Origin: Chitinophaga sp. LS1 | Lineage (GTDB): Bacteria; Bacteroidota; Bacteroidia; Chitinophagales; Chitinophagaceae | Direction: 5' to 3' | DNA: 64,000 nt | Assembly (NCBI RefSeq): GCF_034274695.1 | Contig: NZ_CP128362.1 | Span: 6,884,501 to 6,948,500, forward strand | Made by a program: the position numbers and the translations under genes | Notes under the pieces: generated by a model | What the model was told of the DNA's origin: nothing | Databases searched by the model: none | What the model saw: the letters and a program-made list of their open reading frames with translations, nothing else | Part shown: one piece after another, positions 17,710 through 26,600 of the stretch | Numbering within the stretch: position 1 is the first letter of the stretch | Layout: each line of letters opens with the position of its first letter

Positions 17710-17925
17710 TCAATTTGTGGAACAAGCTGCCTGCTGTTGGGATTCATTATAATTACATTCCTGGCATCGCCCGTCAAACATTCTTTTACCTTTCCACCAC
17801 AGTTGACCGCCACACTTTTTACACCTGTAACCTTGCTGCCACTTAAAGTCTGAGAGGTATTGAAGAGAGGCTTCTTCGCTTGGAAAGTGGTTATGAAAAC
17901 TATCTACTTTCACCCCTTTAAACAT
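17710..17925 (-). pseudogene. IS1595-type transposase, zinc-ribbon N-terminus only
   Basis: This 71-aa fragment has the start typical of IS1595 transposases (FPSEEASLQYLSDFKWQQGY) and a four-Cys zinc ribbon (CKKCGG, then CQECNYN). The catalytic DDE domain is absent. A remnant of a past insertion in the RHS debris. Confidence 0.7.
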
Positions 17926-18028
17926 GCACTTTTTAGAGCTATTGAAACACTACGCATCATATTTACGTAATATTTAAGTAACGACCTCTAAAATGGGTAA
18001 TTCTATAAATAAATTTCATGTAACTCAA

Positions 18029-18295
18029 TTATTTGAAAAATAATATCCCCAAAAGAGCATATAGCAAAAACAAGCAAATTACCATTCCAAGGTTTAATCT
18101 ATTATAGAACTTGTATTTAGCCCTATCATGTTTTGATAACTTATTCATTGGCACAAAAAGAGGGAAGCCATACTTCTTCAATAATTTGTGCTTTTTAACA
18201 AAAAAAAATCCATTAATAAAAACAAGAATCGCAGCTGTAAAAAATGTAAACAAGTTAAATATTGTAAAATATGTCATATTGCTGTGTTCAATCAA
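18029..18295 (-). CDS. Hypothetical two-helix membrane protein, 88 aa
   Basis: Hydrophobic segments lie at about residues 8-32 and 68-86, with a basic loop between them (KKHKLLKKYGFPLFVPMNKL ... KHDRAKYKF). An internal ATG at residue 7 may be the true start. Not recognised. It lies 2 bases after an integrase remnant stops. A small orphan in the toxin/immunity debris; possibly an immunity protein. Confidence 0.5.
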   Translation of the reverse strand: MIEHSNMTYFTIFNLFTFFTAAILVFINGFFFVKKHKLLKKYGFPLFVPMNKLSKHDRAKYKFYNRLNLGMVICLFLLYALLGILFFK

Positions 18296-18297
18296 TA

Positions 18298-18495
18298 TTA
18301 TTTAAACTCTTTGAGCCATGTCAGCAGATCGGTATTATTATCCCAACTCGGGGCCTCTTTATTAATAACATCTACATATACCTTTTCAAGAGTCGCTCTT
18401 TTTTGCTTAGAACCTACTCTTGCATATATTTCAGTGGCCAGAACAGATTGGTGCCCAAGAAAGTCTTGGATGAAATCCAAACGTTTGTATTTCAT
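18298..18495 (-). pseudogene. Tyrosine recombinase C-terminal fragment
   Basis: The segment RLDFIQDFLGHQSVLATEIY holds the LGH...T..IY pattern around the catalytic His and Tyr of phage-type integrases; the rest of the enzyme is missing. Its 5' end sits at the centre of a palindrome whose other arm encodes the same peptide on the plus strand. Confidence 0.75.
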
Positions 18496-18550
18496 CCAAG
18501 ACTTTCTTGGCCACCAATCGTTAACCTCAACAGAAATATATTCCTTCTTA
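18413..18550. repeat. ~70-bp-arm inverted repeat encoding the same integrase peptide twice
   Basis: The centre is near 18482. On the minus strand the arm reads FIQDFLGHQSVLATEIY. On the plus strand the other arm reads FIQDFLGHQSLTSTEIY. The inner ~30 bases of each arm are nearly perfect inverse copies. Confidence 0.75.
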
Positions 18551-18868
18551 ATAGGATATAAGCAAAAGCGAGATGAACAAAAGCCTGATAACTCTCAATG
18601 CATCTGTCATACCTTGTTATTACCCGTTTGAATGCATTCAGCCAGGAAAAAAAACGTTCTATCTTCCATCTTCGCTTATATCTTCTAAGCTAGTGCCCAT
18701 CTTGAGTAGAAGGCTTAATTCTATTATTTTTATGAGGAGCAATCAGTTCAACACTTTTCAATGCGAGCCTTTGATCGGGCGGATCACCGTCATAAGCACG
18801 ATCCCCGATAAGTCTTCCGGGTTGTCCCACCGTGTAGGTTTGATCGATGGTAGCTTCGACAAGGGTGT
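18551..18868 (-). pseudogene. IS5-type transposase C-terminal remnant
   Basis: The minus strand reads RLIGDRAYDGDPPDQRLALK (second catalytic Asp region), then a TAG after STQDGH, and continues LRRYKRRWKIERFFSWL (catalytic Glu region). One premature stop and no N-terminal half. It abuts the integrase palindrome. Confidence 0.75.
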
Positions 18869-18956
18869 TATGAAATGAACTCTAATGATAACTTACCAGT
18901 TCGAGCATCCGAAAATATGTTTGGGCATCTAAAATATAATTTAGACGCCCGGTTAA

Positions 18957-19430
18957 TTACTTATCGCAACTGATAATAGTCTCAATCAAAGAACCTTTAC
19001 TATACTTTTCTCTTAAGTAAATATTACCCTGCTCATCATAATATTTCCAATCTCCATTCCGAAGTGGTCTATAAAACTTTCTATACCTTACGCCATTCCC
19101 ATCTCTTCCTGCTTTTCTATAGAAAACAGTATCCGTATACAATTTAGAGGATTCCAGATATTCGCATTCCATCTTTTTTTTGAAAGAATTGTCCCATAAC
19201 AAAAATTTCAACTGCCCTTTTTCACTCATATCAAATACTTTAATCAACCTACTGCTATCTGTGGATCGATCTGTTATAACAGACGAGTCTTGTTTATTAA
19301 AGATCTGAATATATTGTCTGTTGATATCTAAAAATAGTGCATACTTTAGGTAAACCCTTTGACTATACCCATTAAATGCACCCAAAAGGATAGTAAAAAA
19401 AATCATTAAACTTTTACTCACTGATTTCAT
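18957..19430 (-). CDS. Secreted YwqK/MORN-like protein, 157 aa
   Basis: A signal peptide (residues 1-23, ending NGYSQ) is followed by a beta-rich body. The C-terminal part has the pattern NGDWKYYDEQGNIYLREKYS, which resembles a YwqK-type (MORN-like) repeat often annotated as an antitoxin in toxin loci. It is therefore probably periplasmic. It lies just after an RHS propeller fragment on the same strand, the order expected for a displaced toxin with its immunity gene. The assignment as immunity is inference. Confidence 0.65.
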   Translation of the reverse strand: MKSVSKSLMIFFTILLGAFNGYSQRVYLKYALFLDINRQYIQIFNKQDSSVITDRSTDSSRLIKVFDMSEKGQLKFLLWDNSFKKKMECEYLESSKLYTDTVFYRKAGRDGNGVRYRKFYRPLRNGDWKYYDEQGNIYLREKYSKGSLIETIISCDK

Positions 19431-19460
19431 TTTAAAGTTTCAACCCTGTAATCTGCACAT

Positions 19461-20012
19461 TTACATTACGACTAGCTGGTGTTGGATAAACCGCCCTGGT
19501 TGTACAGTCAACCTGGATCCATTTATTTTATACACATTTAGAAGACTATTCTTTGCAGCCACCAATGTTTCTCCACTCTGGACGAGGGAATAACCTTCGT
19601 CTCCACTATTATAACTAAACTGCCTGATCCATTGAGCGGTACCATTAGCTGAAACAACACCGATCATGCCATCAGTAAGACTACCATAAAAATTAGTTTT
19701 ACCTATAAAGGCATAAGAACTATCCGTTTGCTGGATCACATCCTGTCCTATTTCTCCATTTGCTGTGTTAAATCCTAAACGCTTACTCCATACAACCTTT
19801 CCCGTGTCATTGGTCTTCACCAGCCAGAGATCTCTTGCTGCAGTTCCCGTATTGGTAACCGTACCTACAGCAATATGACCTCCATCGAAGGTGGGTTTCA
19901 TCCGGTTAAAGTACTCGTTGCCATTGGCCTTATATTTCTTTGCCCATACTACATTTGCAAATGAGTCTTTATCAAAGCATATTTTGCGGATCAATAGAGG
20001 ATTAAATCGCAC
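19461..20012 (-). pseudogene. Fragment of the RHS protein's beta-propeller region
   Basis: The residues NDTGKVVWSKRLGFNTANGE and DEGYSLVQSGETLV match the intact RHS protein (SLGNILWAKRYGG, EEGYSLLQNNDTLV, about residues 1360-1500). No start codon or signal peptide, and the ends do not match the parent. It overlaps the 3' end of the 156-aa membrane protein gene. A leftover of duplication and recombination. Confidence 0.8.
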
Positions 20013-20461
20013 TTACCAATATAATACGCTCCCGATATTAATACTATCCAACCACCTATCAGGATTGGCATAGGGGCAATTTTTCTAAACCAACCCCGTG
20101 AAAAAATCATCAGTATTATAATATGAAAAGAGGCATATAGAAGGTAAAACCAATTCGGGAATGATTGCAACAATAATAAATCCAATAATGTAGCTACTAA
20201 AAAGCCGATGCCACCTGTCAGAATAATAATTTCACCCCGATGTTTAAATCTCAATAGTATGTTCATTGCGCCGATCGCATACAAGGCATGCAAACATAAT
20301 TGCAGCAATGATGTTTGTAATGTATGAACATAGATGCTGTAAACATGGGAAAAATGCGTCCTAACTATGCTACAAATATAAAAGGCAATAACCAATAAAG
20401 AATATGTCAGCAAGAGCAGACAGGACATTTTTTTCAATCTATGTAATAATTGATTTCTCAT
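19991..20461 (-). CDS. Hypothetical four-helix membrane protein, 156 aa
   Basis: Hydrophobic segments lie at about residues 12-32, 48-70, 79-100 and 128-150. The N-terminus is basic (MRNQLLHRLKKM). Not recognised. Its end overlaps the RHS fragment by 22 bases, so the fragment probably arrived later. Possibly an immunity protein of an older tip. Confidence 0.6.
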   Translation of the reverse strand: MRNQLLHRLKKMSCLLLLTYSLLVIAFYICSIVRTHFSHVYSIYVHTLQTSLLQLCLHALYAIGAMNILLRFKHRGEIIILTGGIGFLVATLLDLLLLQSFPNWFYLLYASFHIIILMIFSRGWFRKIAPMPILIGGWIVLISGAYYIGKCDLILY

Positions 20462-20715
20462 AATAATTGAGTTTCTTGTACTGAATCGAATAATTAATCA
20501 ATGAGTTGGATTTTTCCATAAATGTATCAAAATCTGATTCCTGCTTTAGTGCAAGGCAGATTTGGTTCCTGGCTAAATCCTAACCCAATAACCGAATACC
20601 TGCATTGATTTTCAATTGCACTTTTGAAACTGAATTCAATGCCTATTTGCTGGCATCAGAGGCAATACATAGCAACTAATCTCGACTTCAGTATCCAAGT
20701 CAAAGCTACTTAAAC

Positions 20716-20751
20716 GGTATAGCCAACTGCATAAAATCAGTTGGCTATACC
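20716..20751. terminator. 14-bp perfect hairpin in a gene-free stretch
   Basis: GGTATAGCCAACTG (20716-20729) pairs with CAGTTGGCTATACC (20738-20751). It lies ~45 bases after the end of the frameshifted gene at 20796. It is the only structure I see in the otherwise gene-free stretch 20462-20795. Confidence 0.6.
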
Positions 20752-20795
20752 CTTAAATGTGAATAGGATATTTCATTTCACGACTTCTTTAATTG

Positions 20796-21214
20796 CTAAA
20801 AAAAGAAAATGGCGATCCATAGTAAAACAACTGGTAGAAGCAGGGAAATTAAAAAATAACTAACAAATAGTTTTCCATCATAATAAGGATACTTTTTCAA
20901 CAATCGCTCATACCGTTTATTTCTTAATATCAACAAGTAGTTCAAAAGAACACAAGGCACGATAAATAAAAAAAATAAGTGAATAGCGTATTTAAAGTCC
21001 CGGATAAAAATGAAAAATGGACTTTATAAAAGTATCTCTTAATTACATGCCGCTGCAAAATTGCCATAAACAAAGCGAAATTGGAGGTCATCGCAATAGA
21101 CATGAATATCATGCTACCTAATGCCCAATCACGTCTGGTATTGGGTTGTGATTTTGCACGTTCTATACAATCCACCCAAATCCTATAATATAATCCTATC
21201 ATTTTATATTTCAT
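20796..21214 (-). pseudogene. Membrane protein gene with one frameshift (~140 aa if repaired)
   Basis: The first frame starts MKYKMIGLYYRIWVDCIERA and runs through FALFMAILQRHVIKRYF. A one-base shift in a T-run near 21005 then moves the sense to another frame, which continues KYAIHLFFLFIVPCVLLNYL, RNKRYERLLKKYPYYDGKLF and ends LWIAIFFF at 20796. Repaired, it has three or four membrane helices. Either recent decay or a sequencing error in the homopolymer. Family not recognised. Confidence 0.7.
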
Positions 21215-21371
21215 GTATTAAAGCAACCAAATATTAAACAGTATCTACTTCTACTTTGACAACCTAGGATGAGTCTTTTTCAATCTTTTCTAATCCTCTC
21301 TGATCTTGCCTTTTTCTGATTTGGTCCATCACTTCATCAGAAGAAAAACTTTTCTTAGAATAGACTCTTAT

Positions 21372-22283
21372 TGAAGTTGTTTACACTTTTTGAAGGATAA
21401 AAAGGAAGTCCCAGGAATTAAGGATTTTTGTTTTGGCAAATAAAAACGAATAATTCTGGGACTCATAGACGAAGATAAGGTACGAGATTGGATTTTACCA
21501 CATTTAAGCAAAGGCAAAAGAGGCTTTAAGGCCAGGATAGATTTAGTAAAAGTGGTTCTGTTGATTTTAAAGCGAATGAAAACAGGCTGCCAGTGGCGAG
21601 AGTTGTGTATTTGCGAATATTTTGATAAAGGGGCGACCTCGTGGCAAAATATTCACAGGTATTTTTTAAAATGGAGTAAAGACGGTTCATTCAAGAGGGC
21701 TTGGATCAATCTTTTATCTTGTAATAAGAAACTGCTGGATCTGTCAAGCGCTCAGTTAGATGGTAGCCATACACCTGTCAAACGTGGTGGCCAGGCGGTA
21801 GGTTATCAAGGCAGAAAAGCTTCAAAAACCAGTAATAGTTTGTTCTTATGTGACAACAGAGGTCAGATGCTGACGGTATCAACGGCGCAAAGTGGAGAGC
21901 ATAATGACTTATACGATATAGTGAAGCTGTTTAAAGAAATGATCGGGGTTCTGGAACAATCCGATATCAATTGCAATGGAATATTTGTAAATGCCGATCC
22001 TGGATTTGACAGCGAAGATTTAAAACAAGTATGCATTGACTACGAGATTGAATTAAATGTAAAACCCAACTTGCGAAATCAAAAGAAGCAAAGTGATGAA
22101 TACCGATATTTTGATGATCAACTTTACAAAAGACGAACAAAAATTGAACATGCCAATGCCTGGATGGATGCTTTTAAAGCATTGCTTGTCAGATATGAAA
22201 AACTTGTTGAAACATGGATGGCATTGCAATGGCTGGCTCTTATAACCCTTTTTTGTAGAAAATTAAAAGTATAAACAACTTCA
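21372..22283 (+). mobile_element. IS5-family insertion sequence with TTAT target duplication
   Basis: The ends TGAAGTTGTTTACACTTTT (left) and the inverse of the right end (TGAAGTTGTTTATACTTTT) differ at one base. TTAT flanks both sides (21368-21371 and 22284-22287). Element length 912 bases. A near-palindrome around AGTCCCAGGAATTA / TAATTCTGGGACT sits just inside the left end, before the transposase frame. It sits next to an older transposase remnant. Confidence 0.85.
21552..22274 (+). CDS. IS5-family DDE transposase
   Basis: This DDE recombinase moves the surrounding element. The catalytic blocks are visible: LDGSHTPVKRGGQAVGYQGR (first Asp), GIFVNADPGFDSEDL (second Asp) and KIEHANAWMDAFKALLVRYE (Glu). 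Family-like sequence extends upstream in frame to about 21453 (LIDEDKVRDWILPHLSKGKR), but no ATG, GTG or TTG is present there. The first in-frame start is GTG at 21552, so initiation is unclear: either a rare start near 21453 or a lost start codon. Confidence 0.8.
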   Translation: MVLLILKRMKTGCQWRELCICEYFDKGATSWQNIHRYFLKWSKDGSFKRAWINLLSCNKKLLDLSSAQLDGSHTPVKRGGQAVGYQGRKASKTSNSLFLCDNRGQMLTVSTAQSGEHNDLYDIVKLFKEMIGVLEQSDINCNGIFVNADPGFDSEDLKQVCIDYEIELNVKPNLRNQKKQSDEYRYFDDQLYKRRTKIEHANAWMDAFKALLVRYEKLVETWMALQWLALITLFCRKLKV

Positions 22284-22340
22284 TTATGATATCTCTTATA
22301 TCATAATGAACTCAGTAATGGATATTCATTATTATACAAG

Positions 22341-22501
22341 ATTTTTTCGCTTAGTATAAAATGTAGTGCCATCATTACCAATACCATATGATGATGCCAC
22401 GCCCTCCATCCTCTAACCTGATATTCACTCATAGCTGTTTCCTGGAAGGATCTCTCGATAAAATAACGCTGAGATTGCATTCTGACCAGTAGGACAATAA
22501 T
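22341..22501 (-). pseudogene. DDE transposase C-terminal scrap (IS701/IS4-like)
   Basis: The minus strand reads QRYFIERSFQETAMSEYQVR and then GWRAWHHHMVLVMMALHFIL, the end of an IS701-type transposase around the catalytic Glu. Only ~53 residues remain. The IS5 element inserted just beside it. Confidence 0.7.
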
Positions 22502-22596
22502 GATAATCTTTCATTATTTACGTCTACTAAATTGTGTTACAATATCTTGAACCGGATATAAAACACCCGCAGCTAGCTATAACGAATTAAACTCTC

Positions 22597-22653
22597 AAAA
22601 CTATTAGACGGACCCTTTTTATATTTTAGGAAAAGGGTCCGTCTAATAGTTTT
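22597..22653. terminator. 23-bp perfect hairpin
   Basis: The arms at 22597-22619 and 22631-22653 are exact inverses (core CTATTAGACGGACCC), with an 11-base loop and T-runs on both sides. A strong bidirectional terminator, or a small palindromic repeat. Confidence 0.6.
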
Positions 22654-22678
22654 GTTGACTTTCTGGTCAGCCCTTCAG

Positions 22679-22861
22679 CTATTTGGGCTCCCTAATCTTA
22701 TTCAAGGCTTTATCTAATAATTTATAATCATCCGGAGGTTTTTCCCTACAACACCCATGTCTATCCATTTTGATTTTCCGTAAACAACCTTTATAAATTC
22801 AAAAACTTCTTTCGTCAAATCAGACGCCACTATTTGGGTATCATCTGTAACTTCCTCATTG
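22679..22861 (-). other. Unassigned coding scraps downstream of the RHS immunity gene
   Basis: A 29-codon ORF (22768-22679, MDRHGCCREKPPDDYKLLDK...) follows a different open frame with coding character (ASDLTKEVFEFIKVVYGKSK). A shift at AAAA may separate two parts of one gene. Too short to name; possibly the end of a lost toxin or immunity gene. Confidence 0.3.
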
Positions 22862-22910
22862 CCTTTTTTTTCATTTTGGTATCAGCAGAAATCCCTGTTA
22901 TTTATCCACA

Positions 22911-22938
22911 TTTTCCCCCACAGCTTCGCTGTGGAAAA
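22911..22938. repeat. Hairpin-forming inverted repeat
   Basis: CCACAGC (22918-22924) and GCTGTGG (22928-22934) are flanked by TTTTCC and AAAA. It lies ~95 bases after the stop of the 23031 gene and may terminate its transcript. Confidence 0.4.
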
Positions 22939-23030
22939 ACTTACCAAACTATTGTTAGTATCACATGGTATTAATGAAATCCTTATTTTTCGAACGACAA
23001 TATATCACCAAACTTTAATCATCATATTCA

Positions 23031-23693
23031 TTATAAGTATCGTCGATAGTAATACTTTGTAGATGTTATAGGCCATAAATAATGAGCATGACTAAAGTCT
23101 TCTTTAAAAGTCATATTAGGTATAAAGTCAGTTATTACAAACGTGAATACGAATGGCTGTCCATGATATTCTTTTTTTGCATGACCAATTATCTCCTCAG
23201 AATAAAAAGGATTATTTCGTTTAATATCCTCATATGTACTATCATAATAGGTAGTTGTAATTCGACTTATATTTCCTCCCCGAATAATTGAATATATACC
23301 GATACTCCTTAGGAAATAAATCCGCTTTAAAATTTCATTTTTAAATTTACTGATAGAATAGCTTTGACTAAGTGTATCCAATTTTCTTGTGGTAAGATCA
23401 TTATAAGCCCATAACATATTTCTATACATATGAAACTTATATGTTTTTTTATAAACCACAACCCAGAATAGACTTGGACCATTAGCCCCATAGGGGCAAT
23501 AAAATGACAAGTCATCGTCATTTATTTCTTTAAGCAGATAATTACAAAGCTCTTCCTTTGGCTTATTCCATTTTCGATATTCTATTTTTCCCCTTTTAAA
23601 AAAAATAAATATCAGAAAAACTAAAATTAGCAATACAAAAAAAATAATTACCCGATAACGAATTCTAGATTTCATAATATATACATTAAGCAT
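23031..23693 (-). CDS. Putative immunity protein for the RHS toxin tip, 220 aa
   Basis: The ATG overlaps the RHS stop codon (TGATG), so the two genes are translationally coupled. This is the usual layout for a polymorphic toxin and its cognate immunity protein. One N-terminal membrane helix (about residues 13-32, FFVLLILVFLIFIFF) anchors a basic/aromatic domain of ~190 residues (SFYCPYGANGPSLFWVVVYK). No known immunity family is recognised. The helix would place the domain in the periplasm, at the route of an incoming or outgoing secreted toxin. An alternative TTG start one codon earlier adds a single residue. Confidence 0.75.
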   Translation of the reverse strand: MLNVYIMKSRIRYRVIIFFVLLILVFLIFIFFKRGKIEYRKWNKPKEELCNYLLKEINDDDLSFYCPYGANGPSLFWVVVYKKTYKFHMYRNMLWAYNDLTTRKLDTLSQSYSISKFKNEILKRIYFLRSIGIYSIIRGGNISRITTTYYDSTYEDIKRNNPFYSEEIIGHAKKEYHGQPFVFTFVITDFIPNMTFKEDFSHAHYLWPITSTKYYYRRYL

Positions 23694-26600
23694 CAATTAT
23701 TCCTGAACCAAGTAGGCCTGGTAGTATTATAAGATCTCCATATAAAATTCCCTTTAGCTTGTGGCCTCAGGAATCGCTCCTGATAAAAAAATCCTGCATT
23801 TATTGCACGAATATCTGCCTCAGAATCTGGTGCATGATTTCTTATCATTTCGTGCCGGTCATCGCCCCACATCACAAGATCATGACACATGTTCATTCGA
23901 GCAGCAGCAACTCCGAAAAGAAAATTACCAGCATCTGGCAGGTTATATATATAGTTCAAATGGTAATCCTTACTTCCATTAAAATAAAAGAATCCTCCAT
24001 TAAAATCCCATATGCTATAATTATCATCTATAGTTCCTCCAGCACTTTTTTTATTGGGATCAAAATTATCCCCTTCCCTATCTGCCAGGTTATGAACCAG
24101 ATAATTTTGTCCAAAATCCAATGGGCCAAATGCACCTCCAATTCCTGCTAAAATGTGGCTTATAATGGGTATTCGTACGTGACTAAACCATGCCTTATTA
24201 ATTATATAATTTACATTTTCTGGTGATAAGATCCTTACCATTTGATCGCCAACATTGAAACTACTAACCTGAAAATAATCATCTTTCCCACCATTAAGAA
24301 ACACCCTTTCAGTTATATTCTGGCTTTTACCATTTATCACCTCTGTATGATTATATAAAACAACACCATCCTCTTTTTTATTAGTTTTAGTCACAATACC
24401 TTTTGAATTGAATATAGCAGTATCTCCCAACTGATCGAAATTCGCTATTGGATTATTAGTAAATGTTGCATATAAACTTAGGTCCGTTTCTGGTTTAGGG
24501 TCCTTATTCCACCTTCTTCCTATCCTTGCATCATACTCCCAGAACTCTGCTGTATAACTATTAGCATTACTAAAAACCTCATCACTTTTTTCCTGTCCAT
24601 TGAACCCATAACGATAGTCCCCGGCACTACTCATTCCTCCTCCAATACCTCTACCTGGCATGAACATACCAAATGGATAATACTCTTGTGAAGATAGAAG
24701 ATATGGTTCATAATGATCTATATTATTTTCTTCCAGGGACGCACCTATTTTATGGTCAGATACTGTAACTAATACATTTCCAAGATGATTACTCAGTTCA
24801 TAGAATCTTTTACCTCTGGTAAAATTAATATTTATACCAATCCCTAACCCTGACATATTTGTTGAAGGCAAAGTACCTTTGTTTTCAACATTGACTACCA
24901 CTGAGTTAATCCCCAATCGATTGGTTCCGTACAAATGTGCTTCTGTCTGACTCAGGGACCCATTGTTAACCGTACTATCACCTTTCGTATAGATACTCAT
25001 CACATTACCCGTAGCATCACGTACATACCACGTCTCTACCCCATTCACCCGCTTACTGATCCTGTTCCCTCCAACATCATACGTATAATTGATCTCACTT
25101 CCATTCGATTTCTTTATCCTGCTTATCTTCCCATACAATGTCCATTCTATACTATCAATTCCAGCTCCCTGATCTGATATCAGATTGCCAATTGCATCAT
25201 ATTGATAATTCCCTGCTGTCTGACCATCTATATCATTTTCATAATTGGTGGCGCTCACAGTGTCATATACGAAGTCCAGCTGATTGGTTCCCGTCCGGTA
25301 GGTATATCTTAAGGAATCCATCCCTAACGGCGTGCCCGCAAAACTATGATTACCATTCCGCCGGTAGCTAAGAATATTACCATTCGCATCATAACTCACC
25401 CGTTCCTTAAAGTCGTCCAATACCTCCGGTTCCCATATATTCGTACTGGTATTCAATCCTCTTGATACCTGCATCCCCGTGAGCCGGTTCAGTACATCAT
25501 AGCTATAATTGGATTGTAACGGTGTACCTACTGACGGAAGATTTTGGCTAATGGCGGAGATATTGCCATTAAATAAAGGCTTCAGGTTAGTACCGGATGC
25601 AAAGGGATTGACTGTGCCTATGGGCGAATAGTCCCTTCCACCATAATAATGTAATGCAAATCCAAATACATCCTTTGCTACCTGCGTTCCACTACCGCCA
25701 TCGCCTCCCGGATCATAACCAGGGGTCACCGCAGTACTATTTACCCCTTTTAACCAGCCCTGAACTGTATATGCATAATCTACTCCCTGTACCTGTTCCT
25801 GACCTAAAACCATCCTACCTAAAGGACCATGCTTATAATACTGGTAATATGCATCATTATCCCAATTAATACTATCATGACTCGTCTCTACATTCGTTAA
25901 ACGGTTCTGCGCATCATAGCTGTAACCGTGATAGAAAGCATCCTGCCGACCCGGTTGATAGCCTGCTGCATTCACCTTTCCACTGATCAGATCATAGCCA
26001 TATACCATCTTCTTAAACCGGTTATCACTCTCCTGCATACCTCCCTGCTTATAATCCTGCAATAAAGTATCAACATTCCCATGCACATCATAGCTATAAA
26101 ATGTGGCTGTTGCAAAACCCATCGTATCCTGAGCTGCAGCATCATTGAATAATGCCGTCCAGGATACCCTGTTGCGAAGATTCCCTGGGGTTAGGTATAA
26201 CTGAGATAACGAGCTATACGCTACATCATATGTCGTTTTCGTAATCTGTTTACGCGAATTATTCGCTGCGGCCAACCAGTCTGATAACAATGCTGTATCC
26301 CGGCTGATGAAATCATTCATTACGGCAGCACTCATCAGCTCTCCGACTTCATTGATCCTACCCAGTGCATCGTAGGTCGTATAACTGTACTTATTATCAG
26401 GGCGCTGCTTTGCATGCTGTGATAATGAAAGACGGCCCAAACGGTCGTACCAGAAATGGCTTACCCCTCCATCAGGTGATACCTGCGATACTACCTGGTT
26501 AAGCGTATTATAACGGTACTGCGTTGCCATCGTATGTGCTGGCACTAATGTTATTCCCGCGGCCCTGGCTGCCCTTACCCTGTTCACCCAGTCAGTTGAA

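Noticed and set aside
18188..18631. A 147-codon plus-strand ORF.
   Set aside because: Only its middle encodes an integrase motif, as one arm of a palindrome; the rest is antisense to other genes and has no coding character.
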